Positions 26,351-35,212 of a stretch of 64,000 bases of DNA are shown here, piece by piece. The position numbers were made by a program, and so were the translations under genes. Numbering within the stretch: position 1 is the stretch's first letter; every line of letters starts with the position of its first letter. Source of the stretch: Polaribacter sp. (GTDB lineage Bacteria > Bacteroidota > Bacteroidia > Flavobacteriales > Flavobacteriaceae). The notes below the pieces were generated by a model, which saw only the letters and a program-made list of their open reading frames with translations, ran no database searches and was not told the origin of the DNA. Location of the stretch: the NCBI GenBank assembly GCA_018663625.1, contig JABJPX010000075.1, positions 44,841 to 108,840 on the forward strand. Reading direction: 5' to 3'.

Positions 26351-27676
26351 ATGAGCAAGTTAAAATTAATTATTCACAGAGAGTTTATCGCAAAAGTTAG
26401 GAACAAATCCTTTTTAATAATGACTTTTTTAAGTCCTGTTTTAATAGTTGTAATGGGGGCTTTGGTCGTGTTTTTAATGAAAAAGAACGATGAAAAAGTA
26501 AAAGAAATCGTTTATGTAGACGCTTCAGGTTTGTTTACAAAGGAAAATTTTAAAGATTCTAAAACTGTAAAATACCAAGATTATACAGCACTTGGACTAA
26601 CGGAAACAAAGAAAAAAGTAGAAAATGGTGATTTTTATGGTGTACTTTATATTCCTAAAAAAGACAGTTTAGAATTGTTGGCCAAATCTATCGAGTTTTA
26701 TTCGTCAGATTCTCCAGGAATGTCACTTATGGGGGGGCTAGAGACTCGGATAGAAACCCATTTAAGAAACTTAAAACTCACTCATTTTGAAATTGATTTA
26801 ATGCAAATAAAAGCATCAGAAATCGCTTCAAATATTAAAATGTTTAATTTTTCGGGTGAAGAATCTTCCAAACTAATCAATGGTTTAAAAATAGCAGTAG
26901 GAGCAATCGCTGGATATTTATTAATGATGTTTGTAATGATTTATGGAACTTCTGTCATGCGAAGTGTCATTGAAGAAAAAACAAGTAGAATTATAGAAAT
27001 CATTGTTTCATCTGTAAAACCCTTTCAGTTAATGTTAGGTAAAATTATTGGAAACGCTTCAGCAGGACTCTTGCAATTCTTTATTTGGGGAATCCTATTA
27101 TTTGTAATAAGTATTATCGCATCTGCCGTTTTTGGCATAGATATGGTAGAAATGCAAGCATCTAAAATCCCACAAGACCAATTGAATGCAGCAAAAGAAG
27201 CCGTAAATCCTGATAAGTTACAGTTAATTTTACAAGAAATTTCGAGACTTCCTATTTTAAAATTATTTGTACTATTCATTTTTTACTTCTTAGGAGGTTT
27301 CTTTCTATACAGTTCGCTATTTGCAGCTGTGGGGGCAGCGGTAGATAATGAAACAGATACTCAACAGTTTATGTTGCCAATTATGGCGCCTCTAGTTTTA
27401 GGGCTTTATGTAGGTTTTGCAACCGTAATGAATGACCCACATGGCCCCATCGCAACAATTTTTTCGATCCTCCCTTTTACCAGTCCAATCGTCATGTTAA
27501 TGAGAGTGCCCTTTGGGGTCTCTTGGTTTGAACTCGCGATTTCGATGGCATTATTAATTGTTACCTTTGTCTTTATGGTTTGGTTAGCTGCGAAGATTTA
27601 TAGGGTTGGAATCTTAATGTATGGCAAAAAACCAACTTACAAAGATTTGTATAAATGGATAAAATATAAGGGTTAA
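26351..27676 (+). CDS. ABC-2 type permease (NatB-like)
   Basis: A 441-residue permease: one N-terminal transmembrane helix (about 22-44), a large extracytoplasmic domain (45-180), then five to six helices, typical of ABC-2_membrane_3. The region MRSVIEEKTSRIIEIIVSSVKPFQLMLGKIIG is the coupling motif of this subfamily (residues ~200-232). It pairs with the ATPase upstream. The substrate is unknown. It is followed after 12 bases by the mscS gene. Confidence 0.9.
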   Translation: MSKLKLIIHREFIAKVRNKSFLIMTFLSPVLIVVMGALVVFLMKKNDEKVKEIVYVDASGLFTKENFKDSKTVKYQDYTALGLTETKKKVENGDFYGVLYIPKKDSLELLAKSIEFYSSDSPGMSLMGGLETRIETHLRNLKLTHFEIDLMQIKASEIASNIKMFNFSGEESSKLINGLKIAVGAIAGYLLMMFVMIYGTSVMRSVIEEKTSRIIEIIVSSVKPFQLMLGKIIGNASAGLLQFFIWGILLFVISIIASAVFGIDMVEMQASKIPQDQLNAAKEAVNPDKLQLILQEISRLPILKLFVLFIFYFLGGFFLYSSLFAAVGAAVDNETDTQQFMLPIMAPLVLGLYVGFATVMNDPHGPIATIFSILPFTSPIVMLMRVPFGVSWFELAISMALLIVTFVFMVWLAAKIYRVGILMYGKKPTYKDLYKWIKYKG

Positions 27677-27688
27677 AAACTTCAATAT

Positions 27689-28516
27689 ATGGATAAAATA
27701 AAAGCATTTTTAAATTATAGCTTCAACTTTGGAGCAGATGTACACATTTCTGTTCAAACAATTATAGTAGTCATTCTCGTTTTAATTTTAGCCTCTTATC
27801 TTTTGCGGTTTTCAATGAAATTAATCACAAGAAAATTACCTCAAAATGACAAAGAGAAATTTGTTGCTGTTTTTGGGTATTTAAGATGGCTGGTTTTCAG
27901 TATCATTTTTTTGGTAACGCTTCAATCGTCCGGGGTAAATGTTACCGCGATCTTTGCGGCATCAGCAGCGTTGCTCATTGGCGTAGGTTTGGCATTGCAA
28001 ACACTTTTTCAAGACATTATATCCGGTGTTTTTATTTTGATAGATCAATCTGTGCATGTAGGAGATATCATTGAGTTGGATGGGAAAGTAGGACGGGTAG
28101 TAGAAATAAGATTAAGAACTACTCGAGCGGTGACCATCCATAACAAAGTCTTGGTCATTCCCAATCATTTGTATCTTACGAACAGTTTGTATAATTGGAC
28201 CGAAAACGGGAACGAAACAAGAGAGTCTGTGAGCGTAGGTGTTGCATATGGGACGGATGTGCAGCTGGTAAAAACTTTATTATTAAAAGCAGTAAGCTCA
28301 AATTCAAAGGTTCTTACTACACCGGAACCTACTGTATTTTTTACCAATTTCGGTGAAAGTTCTTTGGATTTTAAAGTTGTTTTTACCTTAAGCAATAGTT
28401 TTGAGGCCACAATAATTCAAAGTGATATTCGTTTTGAAATTGATGCTTTATTTCGAGAAAATAAGATTTCAATACCTTTTCCTCAAAGGGATGTACACTT
28501 GTATCAACAAAAATAA
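27689..28516 (+). CDS. MscS-family small-conductance mechanosensitive channel
   Basis: A 275-residue MscS-type channel with three hydrophobic N-terminal helices (about 22-42, 65-83 and 88-112). The pore helix region is ALLIGVGLALQTLFQDIISG, then the beta domain (VGDIIELDGKVGRVVEIRLRTTRAVT, the classic MscS upper beta motif) and the C-terminal alpha/beta domain. It releases solutes on hypo-osmotic shock. Placement in an exporter/response-regulator operon is unusual and hints at envelope stress, which is inference. Confidence 0.92.
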   Translation: MDKIKAFLNYSFNFGADVHISVQTIIVVILVLILASYLLRFSMKLITRKLPQNDKEKFVAVFGYLRWLVFSIIFLVTLQSSGVNVTAIFAASAALLIGVGLALQTLFQDIISGVFILIDQSVHVGDIIELDGKVGRVVEIRLRTTRAVTIHNKVLVIPNHLYLTNSLYNWTENGNETRESVSVGVAYGTDVQLVKTLLLKAVSSNSKVLTTPEPTVFFTNFGESSLDFKVVFTLSNSFEATIIQSDIRFEIDALFRENKISIPFPQRDVHLYQQK

Positions 28517-28531
28517 GTTTAGAAAAAAAAC

Positions 28532-29695
28532 ATGAGAAAAATACTAATCATAGAAGACGAAGCAGCCATTAGAAGAGTTTTGAAAAAAATTATTTCTGAA
28601 GAAAATGAGGGATACGAAGTTGAAGAAGCAGCAGACGGTTTGCAAGGTCTTGAAATGATTTTAAACAACGACTATGATTTGGTTTTATGCGATATTAAAA
28701 TGCCTAAAATGGATGGTGTTGAGGTATTAGAGAAGGTAAAAAAGGTAAAACCTGAAATTCCGATTTTGATGATTTCGGGTCATGGCGATTTAGACACCGC
28801 AGTAAATACGATGCGTTTGGGAGCTTTCGACTATATTTCAAAGCCACCAGATTTAAACCGATTGCTAAACACCGTTCGAAATGCATTGGATAAAAAAGAG
28901 CTGATTGTAGAGAATAAACGCTTGAAAAAGAAAGTCAGTAAAAACTATGAAATGATTGGTGAGAGCTCAGAAATTAAGCACATCAAAGAGATCATCGAAA
29001 AAGTTGCTATAACAGATGCAAGGGTTTTAATTACTGGGCCAAATGGAACTGGAAAAGAATTAGTGGCTCATTGGTTGCATGAAAAATCTGACCGTTCAAA
29101 AGCGCCAATGATTGAAGTGAATTGTGCAGCAATTCCTTCAGAATTAATTGAAAGTGAACTCTTTGGCCACGTTAAAGGGTCGTATACAGGCGCTAATAAA
29201 GACCGAGCAGGGAAGTTTGAAGCCGCTACTGGCGGAACGATTTTTTTGGATGAAATAGGAGATATGAGTTTATCTGCACAAGCCAAAGTATTGCGAGCAC
29301 TTCAAGAAAGTAAAATATCACGAGTAGGTTCCGACAGAGACATTAAAGTAAATGTTCGAGTGGTGGCAGCTACAAACAAAGATTTGAAGAAAGAAATTGA
29401 AGCAGGTCGTTTTAGAGAGGATTTATTCCACAGATTGGCGGTTATTTTAATAAAGGTTCCTGCACTGAATGATAGAAGAGATGATATCCCCTTATTGGTT
29501 GCTTTCTTTTCTTCAAAAATTGCCAAAGAACAAGGAACACCTCTGAAAACCTTTTCAAAAAATGCCCTTAAAAAGTTACAAGCATACGACTGGACTGGAA
29601 ATATTAGAGAACTAAGAAATGTTGTTGAACGACTTATTATCTTGGGTGAAAATGAAGTTTCAGAAAAGGATGTTACCCTTTTTGCTTCTAAATAG
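28532..29695 (+). CDS. NtrC-type response regulator (receiver plus AAA+), no DNA-binding domain
   Basis: A 387-residue protein. The receiver domain has Asp54 as phosphoacceptor (CDIKMPKMDG), Ser82 and Lys104. The sigma-54 AAA+ domain has Walker A GPNGTGKE at about 169-176. The loop that contacts sigma-54, normally GAFTGA, reads GSYTGA at 216-221. Walker B is IFLDEIGDM. The protein ends right after the AAA+ lid (IRELRNVVERL...FASK), so the usual Fis-type helix-turn-helix is absent. A terminator follows, which argues against a recent frameshift. It may activate from solution or act with a partner. No histidine kinase is adjacent. Confidence 0.9.
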   Translation: MRKILIIEDEAAIRRVLKKIISEENEGYEVEEAADGLQGLEMILNNDYDLVLCDIKMPKMDGVEVLEKVKKVKPEIPILMISGHGDLDTAVNTMRLGAFDYISKPPDLNRLLNTVRNALDKKELIVENKRLKKKVSKNYEMIGESSEIKHIKEIIEKVAITDARVLITGPNGTGKELVAHWLHEKSDRSKAPMIEVNCAAIPSELIESELFGHVKGSYTGANKDRAGKFEAATGGTIFLDEIGDMSLSAQAKVLRALQESKISRVGSDRDIKVNVRVVAATNKDLKKEIEAGRFREDLFHRLAVILIKVPALNDRRDDIPLLVAFFSSKIAKEQGTPLKTFSKNALKKLQAYDWTGNIRELRNVVERLIILGENEVSEKDVTLFASK

Positions 29696-29729
29696 TATAA
29701 AACTATTTACAACAGTAATTAGTATCAAT

Positions 29730-29769
29730 AAAGTTGATGAGAATATAAAAACTTCCCATCAACTTTTTT
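29730..29769 (+). terminator. terminator after the response-regulator gene
   Basis: AAAGTTGATG (29730-29739) pairs perfectly with CATCAACTTT (29757-29766), followed by TTT; the loop is 17 bases. Its position 35 bases after the stop fits the end of the exporter-mscS-regulator operon. Confidence 0.7.
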
Positions 29770-29841
29770 CGATTTAAGGTTTCACCTTTTCTATATTCGC
29801 ACTCGGATAAATAAATATTAATCAACAAAAAACATAAAAAA

Positions 29842-30483
29842 ATGCCAACATTAGTAGGGAAACAATTTCCAGATTTAAGCGTAGATGCAATGAATGAAAT
29901 GGGAGATACATTTAAAATAAATGTATTAGAAGAAGCTAAGAAAAACAACAAAAAAGTGTTGTTATTTTGGTATCCGAAAGATTTTACATTTGTATGTCCT
30001 ACAGAATTGCACGCATTTCAAGCAGCTTTAGGTGAGTTTGAAAAAAGAAACACGATCGTAATTGGTGCCTCTTGTGATACTCCAGAAGTGCATTTTGCAT
30101 GGTTAAGTACTGCAAAAGATAACGGAGGTATAGAAGGTGTAACTTACCCAATTTTAGCAGATAGTAACCGTAATTTATCTTCAGTATTGGGTATTTTAGA
30201 TATTACGAATGAAACTTTTGATGAAGCCACACAGACCATTCAAGTAGAAGGAGATAATGTAACTTACAGAGCTACTTATTTAATTGATGAAGAAGGAACG
30301 GTATTTCATGAAGGAGTAAACCACATGCCAGTGGGTAGAAATGTAAATGAATTTTTACGTTTGGTAGATGCGTATGCACATGTTCAAACGAACGGTGAAG
30401 TATGTCCAGCAAACTGGGAAGAAGGGAAAACAGCGATGGCGCCAAATGCAAAAGGAACTGCTGCTTATTTAGCATCAAACTAA
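29842..30483 (+). CDS. 2-Cys peroxiredoxin (AhpC/TSA family)
   Basis: A 213-residue typical 2-Cys peroxiredoxin. Peroxidatic Cys52 is in FTFVCPTE, the resolving Cys188 in EVCPANW, and the family threonine and arginine are in place. It reduces H2O2, peroxynitrite and alkyl peroxides in the cytoplasm. It is followed after 12 bases by a thioredoxin gene, the likely reductant, and then DUF6952. The upstream region carries a TATATTCG-like -7 box near 29793. No OxyR gene lies nearby. Confidence 0.94.
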   Translation: MPTLVGKQFPDLSVDAMNEMGDTFKINVLEEAKKNNKKVLLFWYPKDFTFVCPTELHAFQAALGEFEKRNTIVIGASCDTPEVHFAWLSTAKDNGGIEGVTYPILADSNRNLSSVLGILDITNETFDEATQTIQVEGDNVTYRATYLIDEEGTVFHEGVNHMPVGRNVNEFLRLVDAYAHVQTNGEVCPANWEEGKTAMAPNAKGTAAYLASN

Positions 30484-30495
30484 TATTCGATTTAT

Positions 30496-30804
30496 ATGGT
30501 AGAAGAGTTAAATCAAGATAATTTAGCAGAAATTGTTGCCGATAACCAAACGGTTATTGTACAATATTCTGCAGGATGGTGTGGTAATTGCAGAATTATG
30601 AAACCAAAATTTAAGAAATTATCTACAGAAAACGAAGCAGCAACTTTCGTAATTGTTGACGCGGAGAAATTTCCAGAGAGCAGGAAATTGGCAGATGTTA
30701 GTAACCTTCCAACTTTTGCTACTTTTGTAGATGGTAAATTTGCAGGTCAGACACAAACCAATAAGTTTGATGTTTTGAAAGAATTCTTATCAGAAATTTT
30801 ATAG
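30496..30804 (+). CDS. thioredoxin-family protein
   Basis: A 102-residue thioredoxin with the active site WCGNC (Cys29 and Cys32) instead of the usual WCGPC, and a cis-proline motif LPTF. Replacing Pro by Asn in the CxxC is expected to change the redox potential. Short and cytosolic, with no signal peptide. Its position between the peroxiredoxin and DUF6952 suggests it is the dedicated electron donor of the peroxiredoxin. Confidence 0.92.
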   Translation: MVEELNQDNLAEIVADNQTVIVQYSAGWCGNCRIMKPKFKKLSTENEAATFVIVDAEKFPESRKLADVSNLPTFATFVDGKFAGQTQTNKFDVLKEFLSEIL

Positions 30805-30805
30805 A

Positions 30806-31063
30806 ATGAAGTTACCTATTATAAAACACTTGACCAATTTTATCGAAGAAAACGATCAAGATTACGTTTTAGAAACGATTGAAACACTAGAGGCACTCAC
30901 AGAAGTCCCGTCCTTAAAAGATGAAGAATTAGACGTTATTGGCGAATTGATTTCCAATCTTTACGGAGCTGTTGAAGTTGATAAAATGATCAAAGATGGA
31001 ACACCCAAAAAAGAAGCTTTAAATGCTTTTATGAAACGTGTTTTAGGAGCTATAGATAAGTAG
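30806..31063 (+). CDS. DUF6952-family small protein
   Basis: An 85-residue acidic helical protein (LTNFIEENDQDYVLETIETL and ELISNLYGAVEVDKMI). No cysteines, no signal peptide. It starts one base after the thioredoxin stop, so translation is probably coupled. I recognise it as the small family that follows peroxiredoxin-thioredoxin genes in Flavobacteria (DUF6952 by memory). The function is unknown; a role in the same peroxide-defence unit is inferred from position. Confidence 0.75.
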   Translation: MKLPIIKHLTNFIEENDQDYVLETIETLEALTEVPSLKDEELDVIGELISNLYGAVEVDKMIKDGTPKKEALNAFMKRVLGAIDK

Positions 31064-31082
31064 TATTTTCAATATAAAAATT

Positions 31083-31112
31083 AAAAACCCAAGTGAAAGC
31101 TTGGGTTTTTTT
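31083..31112. terminator. bidirectional terminator after the peroxiredoxin operon
   Basis: AAAAACCCAAG (31083-31093), loop TGAAAG, CTTGGGTTTTT (31100-31110), then TT. It also sits directly on the stop codon (31111-31113) of the convergent small gene. Confidence 0.88.
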
Positions 31113-31275
31113 ATGGATGTTGTTTTTCTTCGTTTATTTTTCTCATGAGTGCTTTGATACGCTCTTTATGCTGTTTTTTTTCTAGCTTAACTTTATTCAC
31201 CTTCTGAAGCATCAATCGATTGTACTTCGCTTTGGTAGTAGTGTTTTTTGCTTTTCCTTTTCCTTTTTTTGGCAT
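31111..31275 (-). CDS. small lysine-rich protein of unknown function
   Basis: A 54-residue gene that I translated by hand. It begins MPKKGKGKAKNTTTKAKYNR and continues LMLQKVNKVKLEKKQHKERI. It is very basic (about 19 Lys/Arg) with a helical second half and a glycine-lysine N-terminus reminiscent of nucleic-acid-binding tails. I do not recognise a family. It starts 20 bases after the AstE/AspA-like stop in the same direction, so it may be the last gene of the rimB-rimK-AstE operon. Its stop lies in a terminator. A real gene is likely because the frame is clean and framed by signals. Confidence 0.6.
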   Translation of the reverse strand: MPKKGKGKAKNTTTKAKYNRLMLQKVNKVKLEKKQHKERIKALMRKINEEKQHP

Positions 31276-31295
31276 TTTATGAGATCTAATATTTT

Positions 31296-32246
31296 TTATT
31301 TTTCAATGCTTAAGTGGAATAATGCATCTCCTTTGTTTACAATAGGTGTTTTATTAATACAGAAAATATGACCATCAAAAGGAGCATATACGTTCTTTTT
31401 AAATTCACCAAAAGGATCTTGAATAATGCCAAGAATTTCTTTTTTCTTTACAAAAGTTCCATTTTTGACCATAATTTTAAACATTCCAGAATAAGAAGCT
31501 CTTAGCCATTTTGCTTTTTCCACAAAGATGGGTGTTTTTCTGACAGTAATCTCACCTTCAAGCAATCCTAAATGGGTTAAGATATTTCTGGTTCCGTTTA
31601 CACCTTCACTTATAATAGAGGCATCTAATTCCTTTGATTTTCCTCCTTCAAACAATAAGCTGGTCTTTCCCATCTTTAGCAGTGTATCTCTTAGAGATTT
31701 AGAAATAGTCTCTGAAAAAACAATCATTGGCGGATTGAATATTTTTGCAAGCTCCAATCCTTTTTGGTCCTCTTTGCTACATCTAATTTGAGCAATATTA
31801 TCTCGTTCTCCTCCTCCTGTATGGAAATCAATGACATAATCTACATGGGGAGCAATTTCTTTGGTAAACTGATGGGCAAACTGACTCGCTAAAGACCCAT
31901 TCAAAGAGCCTGGAAACATTCGATTCAAATCTCGTCCATCAGGAAACTCTCTTGTTTGGATTAGATAGCCAAAAATATTAAAAACAGGAATACAGATAAT
32001 AGTACCTGATATTGGTTTGTTTATTTTCTGACTAATTATTTCTCTGATAATTCCAACGCCATTAATCTCATCACCATGAATTCCTGCTAACAATAAAACA
32101 ACAGGTCCAGGGTTTTTAGAACGTTCTATAATCACTGGAATTTTTACCGTTGTTCTAGTATGCAATTTGGCCACTTCTAGGTCTAAAATGGTACGGGTTC
32201 CTTCAGGAATTTCTTTTCCTAAAATAACAAAAGGTTTATTCAGCAT
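31296..32246 (-). CDS. AstE/AspA-like zinc carboxypeptidase (succinylglutamate desuccinylase/aspartoacylase family)
   Basis: A 316-residue M14-related metalloenzyme. Zinc ligands are His57 and Glu60 (GIHGDEING) and His142 (VIDFHTGGG). Asp-Gly-Arg-Asp at 103-106 (FPDGRDLNR) is a family substrate-binding segment. The C-terminal 90 residues are a beta-rich lipoyl-like domain ([20 protein letters not shown]). Family members remove N-acyl groups from amino acids or peptides. It overlaps rimK by 11 bases, so a role in trimming glutamate chains made by RimK is a reasonable hypothesis, not demonstrated here. Confidence 0.85.
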   Translation of the reverse strand: MLNKPFVILGKEIPEGTRTILDLEVAKLHTRTTVKIPVIIERSKNPGPVVLLLAGIHGDEINGVGIIREIISQKINKPISGTIICIPVFNIFGYLIQTREFPDGRDLNRMFPGSLNGSLASQFAHQFTKEIAPHVDYVIDFHTGGGERDNIAQIRCSKEDQKGLELAKIFNPPMIVFSETISKSLRDTLLKMGKTSLLFEGGKSKELDASIISEGVNGTRNILTHLGLLEGEITVRKTPIFVEKAKWLRASYSGMFKIMVKNGTFVKKKEILGIIQDPFGEFKKNVYAPFDGHIFCINKTPIVNKGDALFHLSIEK

Positions 32247-33111
32247 GAATTTCTAAATATCTGATAATCTCTTTCGCAATGTTTTTTCCGGTAGCAGTTT
32301 CTATTCCCTCTAAACCTGGTGAAGAGTTTACTTCTAATACCAATGGCCCTTTAGATGACTGCAGCATGTCTACGCCAGCTACTCCCAAACCTAGTGCCTT
32401 GGTTGCTTTTAAGGCTGTTTTTTCTTCCTCATCTGTTAATTCGATGATGGTTGCGTTTCCGCCTCTGTGTAAATTTGAGCGAAACTCTCCTTCTTTTCCT
32501 TGACGCTTTATTGCGCCAATTACTTTTCCATCAACTACAAATACTCTGATATCTGCACCTCCAGCTTCTTTAATGAACTCTTGCGCTATCACTCTTGCCC
32601 CCAATCCATTAAATGCCTCAAGAACGGATGTTGCAGCATTTTTAGTTTCTGCTAAAACAACTCCTAATCCTTGTGTACCTTCAAGTAATTTTAAGACCAA
32701 AGGTGCGCCTCCTACAGACTTAACAACATGTTCTACATCTTTGGTGTAGTTTGTAAAAACTGTTTTTGGTAAGCCTACTCCAGCTCTTGCTAAAATTTGT
32801 AAACTGCTTAATTTATCTCTAGATCTTGTCAATGCTTGAGATGATACAGAAGTAAAAACTTTCATCATTTCAAATTGACGGATTACTGCTGTTCCATAAA
32901 AAGTAACAGAAGCACCAATTCTTGGGATAATTGCATCAATATTTTCTAAATATTCCCCTTTATAGTGAATTTTTGGAGACTTTTTTTCAATCTCAATATT
33001 ACATTTCAAATGATCTACAACTAAGACTTCATGGCCTCTTTGTTCTGCTGTTTCTACGAGTCTTCTAGTAGAATACAATTTGGGGTTTCTTGATAAAATT
33101 ACAATGCGCAT
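32236..33111 (-). CDS. rimK: RimK-family ATP-grasp glutamate ligase
   Basis: A 291-residue ATP-grasp ligase of the RimK family. E. coli RimK adds glutamates to the C-terminus of ribosomal protein S6 and can make poly-alpha-glutamate. Visible are the N-terminal [28 protein letters not shown] (Rossmann-like region), the ATP-binding loop [14 protein letters not shown], the [20 protein letters not shown] segment and the metal-binding [12 protein letters not shown]. It overlaps rimB by 13 bases and the AstE-like gene by 11 bases, so the three are translationally coupled. Cellular target not shown here. Confidence 0.92.
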   Translation of the reverse strand: MRIVILSRNPKLYSTRRLVETAEQRGHEVLVVDHLKCNIEIEKKSPKIHYKGEYLENIDAIIPRIGASVTFYGTAVIRQFEMMKVFTSVSSQALTRSRDKLSSLQILARAGVGLPKTVFTNYTKDVEHVVKSVGGAPLVLKLLEGTQGLGVVLAETKNAATSVLEAFNGLGARVIAQEFIKEAGGADIRVFVVDGKVIGAIKRQGKEGEFRSNLHRGGNATIIELTDEEEKTALKATKALGLGVAGVDMLQSSKGPLVLEVNSSPGLEGIETATGKNIAKEIIRYLEIHAE

Positions 33112-33548
33112 TCGTTCTTGTTTTTTAATTTGTAGGATAAATTCTTTTTCGTGGTATCGATGATGAACTTATTTTTTAAAAATTTCCTTCCTAGTAAGAT
33201 AGGGAATTTCATTTCTTTTCTTTCAGTTAATGTTAATTCTATAGGGAATTGTTGGCCAAAAATAATGATTTCTGTAGCTATTAAAAAACGTATTTCTGTA
33301 ATTCCATTCGAGCTTTTTACAGCTTTTGAAGTATATTTTTTTGTTTTAAAAACTGTGTTGTTAAATAATGGATGTGTTGGGTCCAATAGGGTGAATTGAA
33401 CATGCAATTCATCTTTTAAGATAATTTCTTGAATGTTTGTACAATGAATAGAGGATGTATAAGCACCGGAGTCTACTTTTAAGTCGATATCTAAAAGCGA
33501 TAATTCTGGAAAATCAGCTTTGTCTGAACGTCCAATAGTTATTTTCAT
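33099..33548 (-). CDS. rimB: RimB-like retropepsin-type aspartic protease (DUF785)
   Basis: A 149-residue single-domain retropepsin-like protein. The catalytic aspartate is Asp26 in [11 protein letters not shown] (D-S/T-G motif) and the second half has the LLGRKFLKN flap-side motif. In Pseudomonas RimB is the protease that removes glutamate tails added by RimK to S6. Older annotation as an ATP-dependent zinc protease is not supported by the motif. It is the first gene of rimB-rimK-AstE-like. Confidence 0.87.
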   Translation of the reverse strand: MKITIGRSDKADFPELSLLDIDLKVDSGAYTSSIHCTNIQEIILKDELHVQFTLLDPTHPLFNNTVFKTKKYTSKAVKSSNGITEIRFLIATEIIIFGQQFPIELTLTERKEMKFPILLGRKFLKNKFIIDTTKKNLSYKLKNKNECAL

Positions 33549-33582
33549 CTATCCTTGGTTTTTAGTTTGATTATCAAGTTGT

Positions 33583-35139
33583 TTATATTTTTGCAATTGC
33601 AGCTTCAGCACAACGTTCTCCGTCCATTGCGGCAGAAACAATTCCTCCAGCATAACCGCCACCCTCGCCACAAGGAAACAATCCTTCAATTTCTGTATGT
33701 TCTAAATCTTCTTTCCTTGGGATGTTTACAGGTGATGAGGTACGCGATTCTACACCAACAATGTTTGCTTCATTGGTATAATATCCGTGCATTTTTTTTC
33801 CAAAACCTTCAAAACCTTTGCGCAATCTACTTCCAATAATTTTTGGTAATAGAGAGTGTAGTGGTGCCGAATTTAGTCCAGGTTGATAGGAGGTTTCGTT
33901 TAAATTTGTAGATAGTCTTCCATCCACAAAATCCACCAATCTTTGTGCGGGAGCTGTTTGTGTACGTCCACCAGCAAAAAAGGAAATTTTTTCCAAATCT
34001 TTCTGGAATTCCAGTCCTTTTAAGGCGCCAAATTTTTCGTATTTTTTAAAATCTCGGTCAATATCTAATTCAACTACAATTCCAGAGTTTGCAAACTTAT
34101 TGTTTCTACGTGAAGGCGACATTCCATTTACTACGACTTCCCCTGATGCTGTCGCTGCTGGAACAATAAATCCACCAGGACACATGCAGAAGGAGTATAC
34201 TCCTCTGTTGTTTACTTGTTGCACCAAACTATAGGCAGCAGCAGGTAATAACTCATCTCTTTCACCAGAACAGCTATATTGAATTTGGTCAATAATTTCT
34301 TGTGGATGCTCTACTCGAACACCCATTGCAAAAGACTTCGCTTTTAAGGCAATGTTCTTTTTGTGTAGTAATTGGTAAATATCTCTTGCAGAATGGCCAG
34401 TTGCTAAAATCACAGAATTTACTGCCATTTCTTGACCGTTTTGAAGGTGAAGTGCTTGTATTTTGTTGTTTTTGATTACAAAATCTTCGACGCGCGTTTC
34501 AAAATGAACCTCACCACCATATTTGAGGATGTTTTCTCGAATATTTTGTATGATTTTTGGAAGCTTGTTTGTTCCAATATGTGGATGCGCGTCTATTAAA
34601 ATTTGTTCGGTTGCACCATGAAAAACTAAGTTTTCAAAAATTCGTCTTACGTCTCCACGTTTTAAAGAACGGGTGTAGAGTTTTCCGTCAGAATAGGTAC
34701 CAGCTCCCCCTTCACCATAACAATAGTTCGAATCGTCATTTACAATATGATCCTGGTTAATGGCTTTGATATCACGCCTTCTGTTTTGTACATTTTTTCC
34801 ACGTTCTAGCACAATAGGCTTGAAACCTAATTCGATGCAACGTAAAGCAGCATACATTCCAGCAGGTCCAAAACCAACAATATGCACTTCTTTAGCATTA
34901 GAAACATCTTTATAATCAAAAATATAGTCTGATTTTTCAGGAATATTTTCCGAAATATATACAGCAACTTTATAATTAAAGATGATGTCTTTTTTACGAG
35001 CATCAATCGATTTACGCAATACTTTTACAGCAGAAATCTCATTTTTATCAACACCCAATTGCTTGGCTGCCTTATATAAAAGGATATTTTCTTTGCGTTC
35101 TTCTATTAAATTTACTCGGAGTTGAATCTCTTTAATCAT
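33583..35139 (-). CDS. COG2509 FAD-dependent oxidoreductase
   Basis: A 518-residue flavoprotein of the COG2509 family. After an approximately 85-residue N-terminal domain (LRVNLIEERKEN... and VLRKSIDARKKDI), the FAD-binding GxGxxG is VGFGPAGMYAALR. A second Rossmann motif (VILATGHSARDIY) and the C-terminal FPCGEGGGYAGGIVSAAMDG loop follow. The conserved ACSGRE/CMCPGG-like cysteine motif reads FCMCPGGFIVPAATA. The substrate is unknown. The gene has its own promoter element almost touching the ATG. Confidence 0.88.
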   Translation of the reverse strand: MIKEIQLRVNLIEERKENILLYKAAKQLGVDKNEISAVKVLRKSIDARKKDIIFNYKVAVYISENIPEKSDYIFDYKDVSNAKEVHIVGFGPAGMYAALRCIELGFKPIVLERGKNVQNRRRDIKAINQDHIVNDDSNYCYGEGGAGTYSDGKLYTRSLKRGDVRRIFENLVFHGATEQILIDAHPHIGTNKLPKIIQNIRENILKYGGEVHFETRVEDFVIKNNKIQALHLQNGQEMAVNSVILATGHSARDIYQLLHKKNIALKAKSFAMGVRVEHPQEIIDQIQYSCSGERDELLPAAAYSLVQQVNNRGVYSFCMCPGGFIVPAATASGEVVVNGMSPSRRNNKFANSGIVVELDIDRDFKKYEKFGALKGLEFQKDLEKISFFAGGRTQTAPAQRLVDFVDGRLSTNLNETSYQPGLNSAPLHSLLPKIIGSRLRKGFEGFGKKMHGYYTNEANIVGVESRTSSPVNIPRKEDLEHTEIEGLFPCGEGGGYAGGIVSAAMDGERCAEAAIAKI

Positions 35140-35143
35140 TTTG

Positions 35144-35151
35144 CAAAAGTA
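35144..35151 (-). promoter_or_regulatory. -7 element directly in front of the COG2509 gene
   Basis: Minus-strand TACTTTTG (TAnnTTTG) is separated from the ATG at 35139 by only 4 bases, so transcription should start at or next to the start codon, giving a leaderless or nearly leaderless mRNA. Confidence 0.5.
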
Positions 35152-35212
35152 TGGAAATAAAAAGATTTAAAATTGAATATATTCAATCGTTTTTTCAAGT
35201 GATTCTTAGCGG

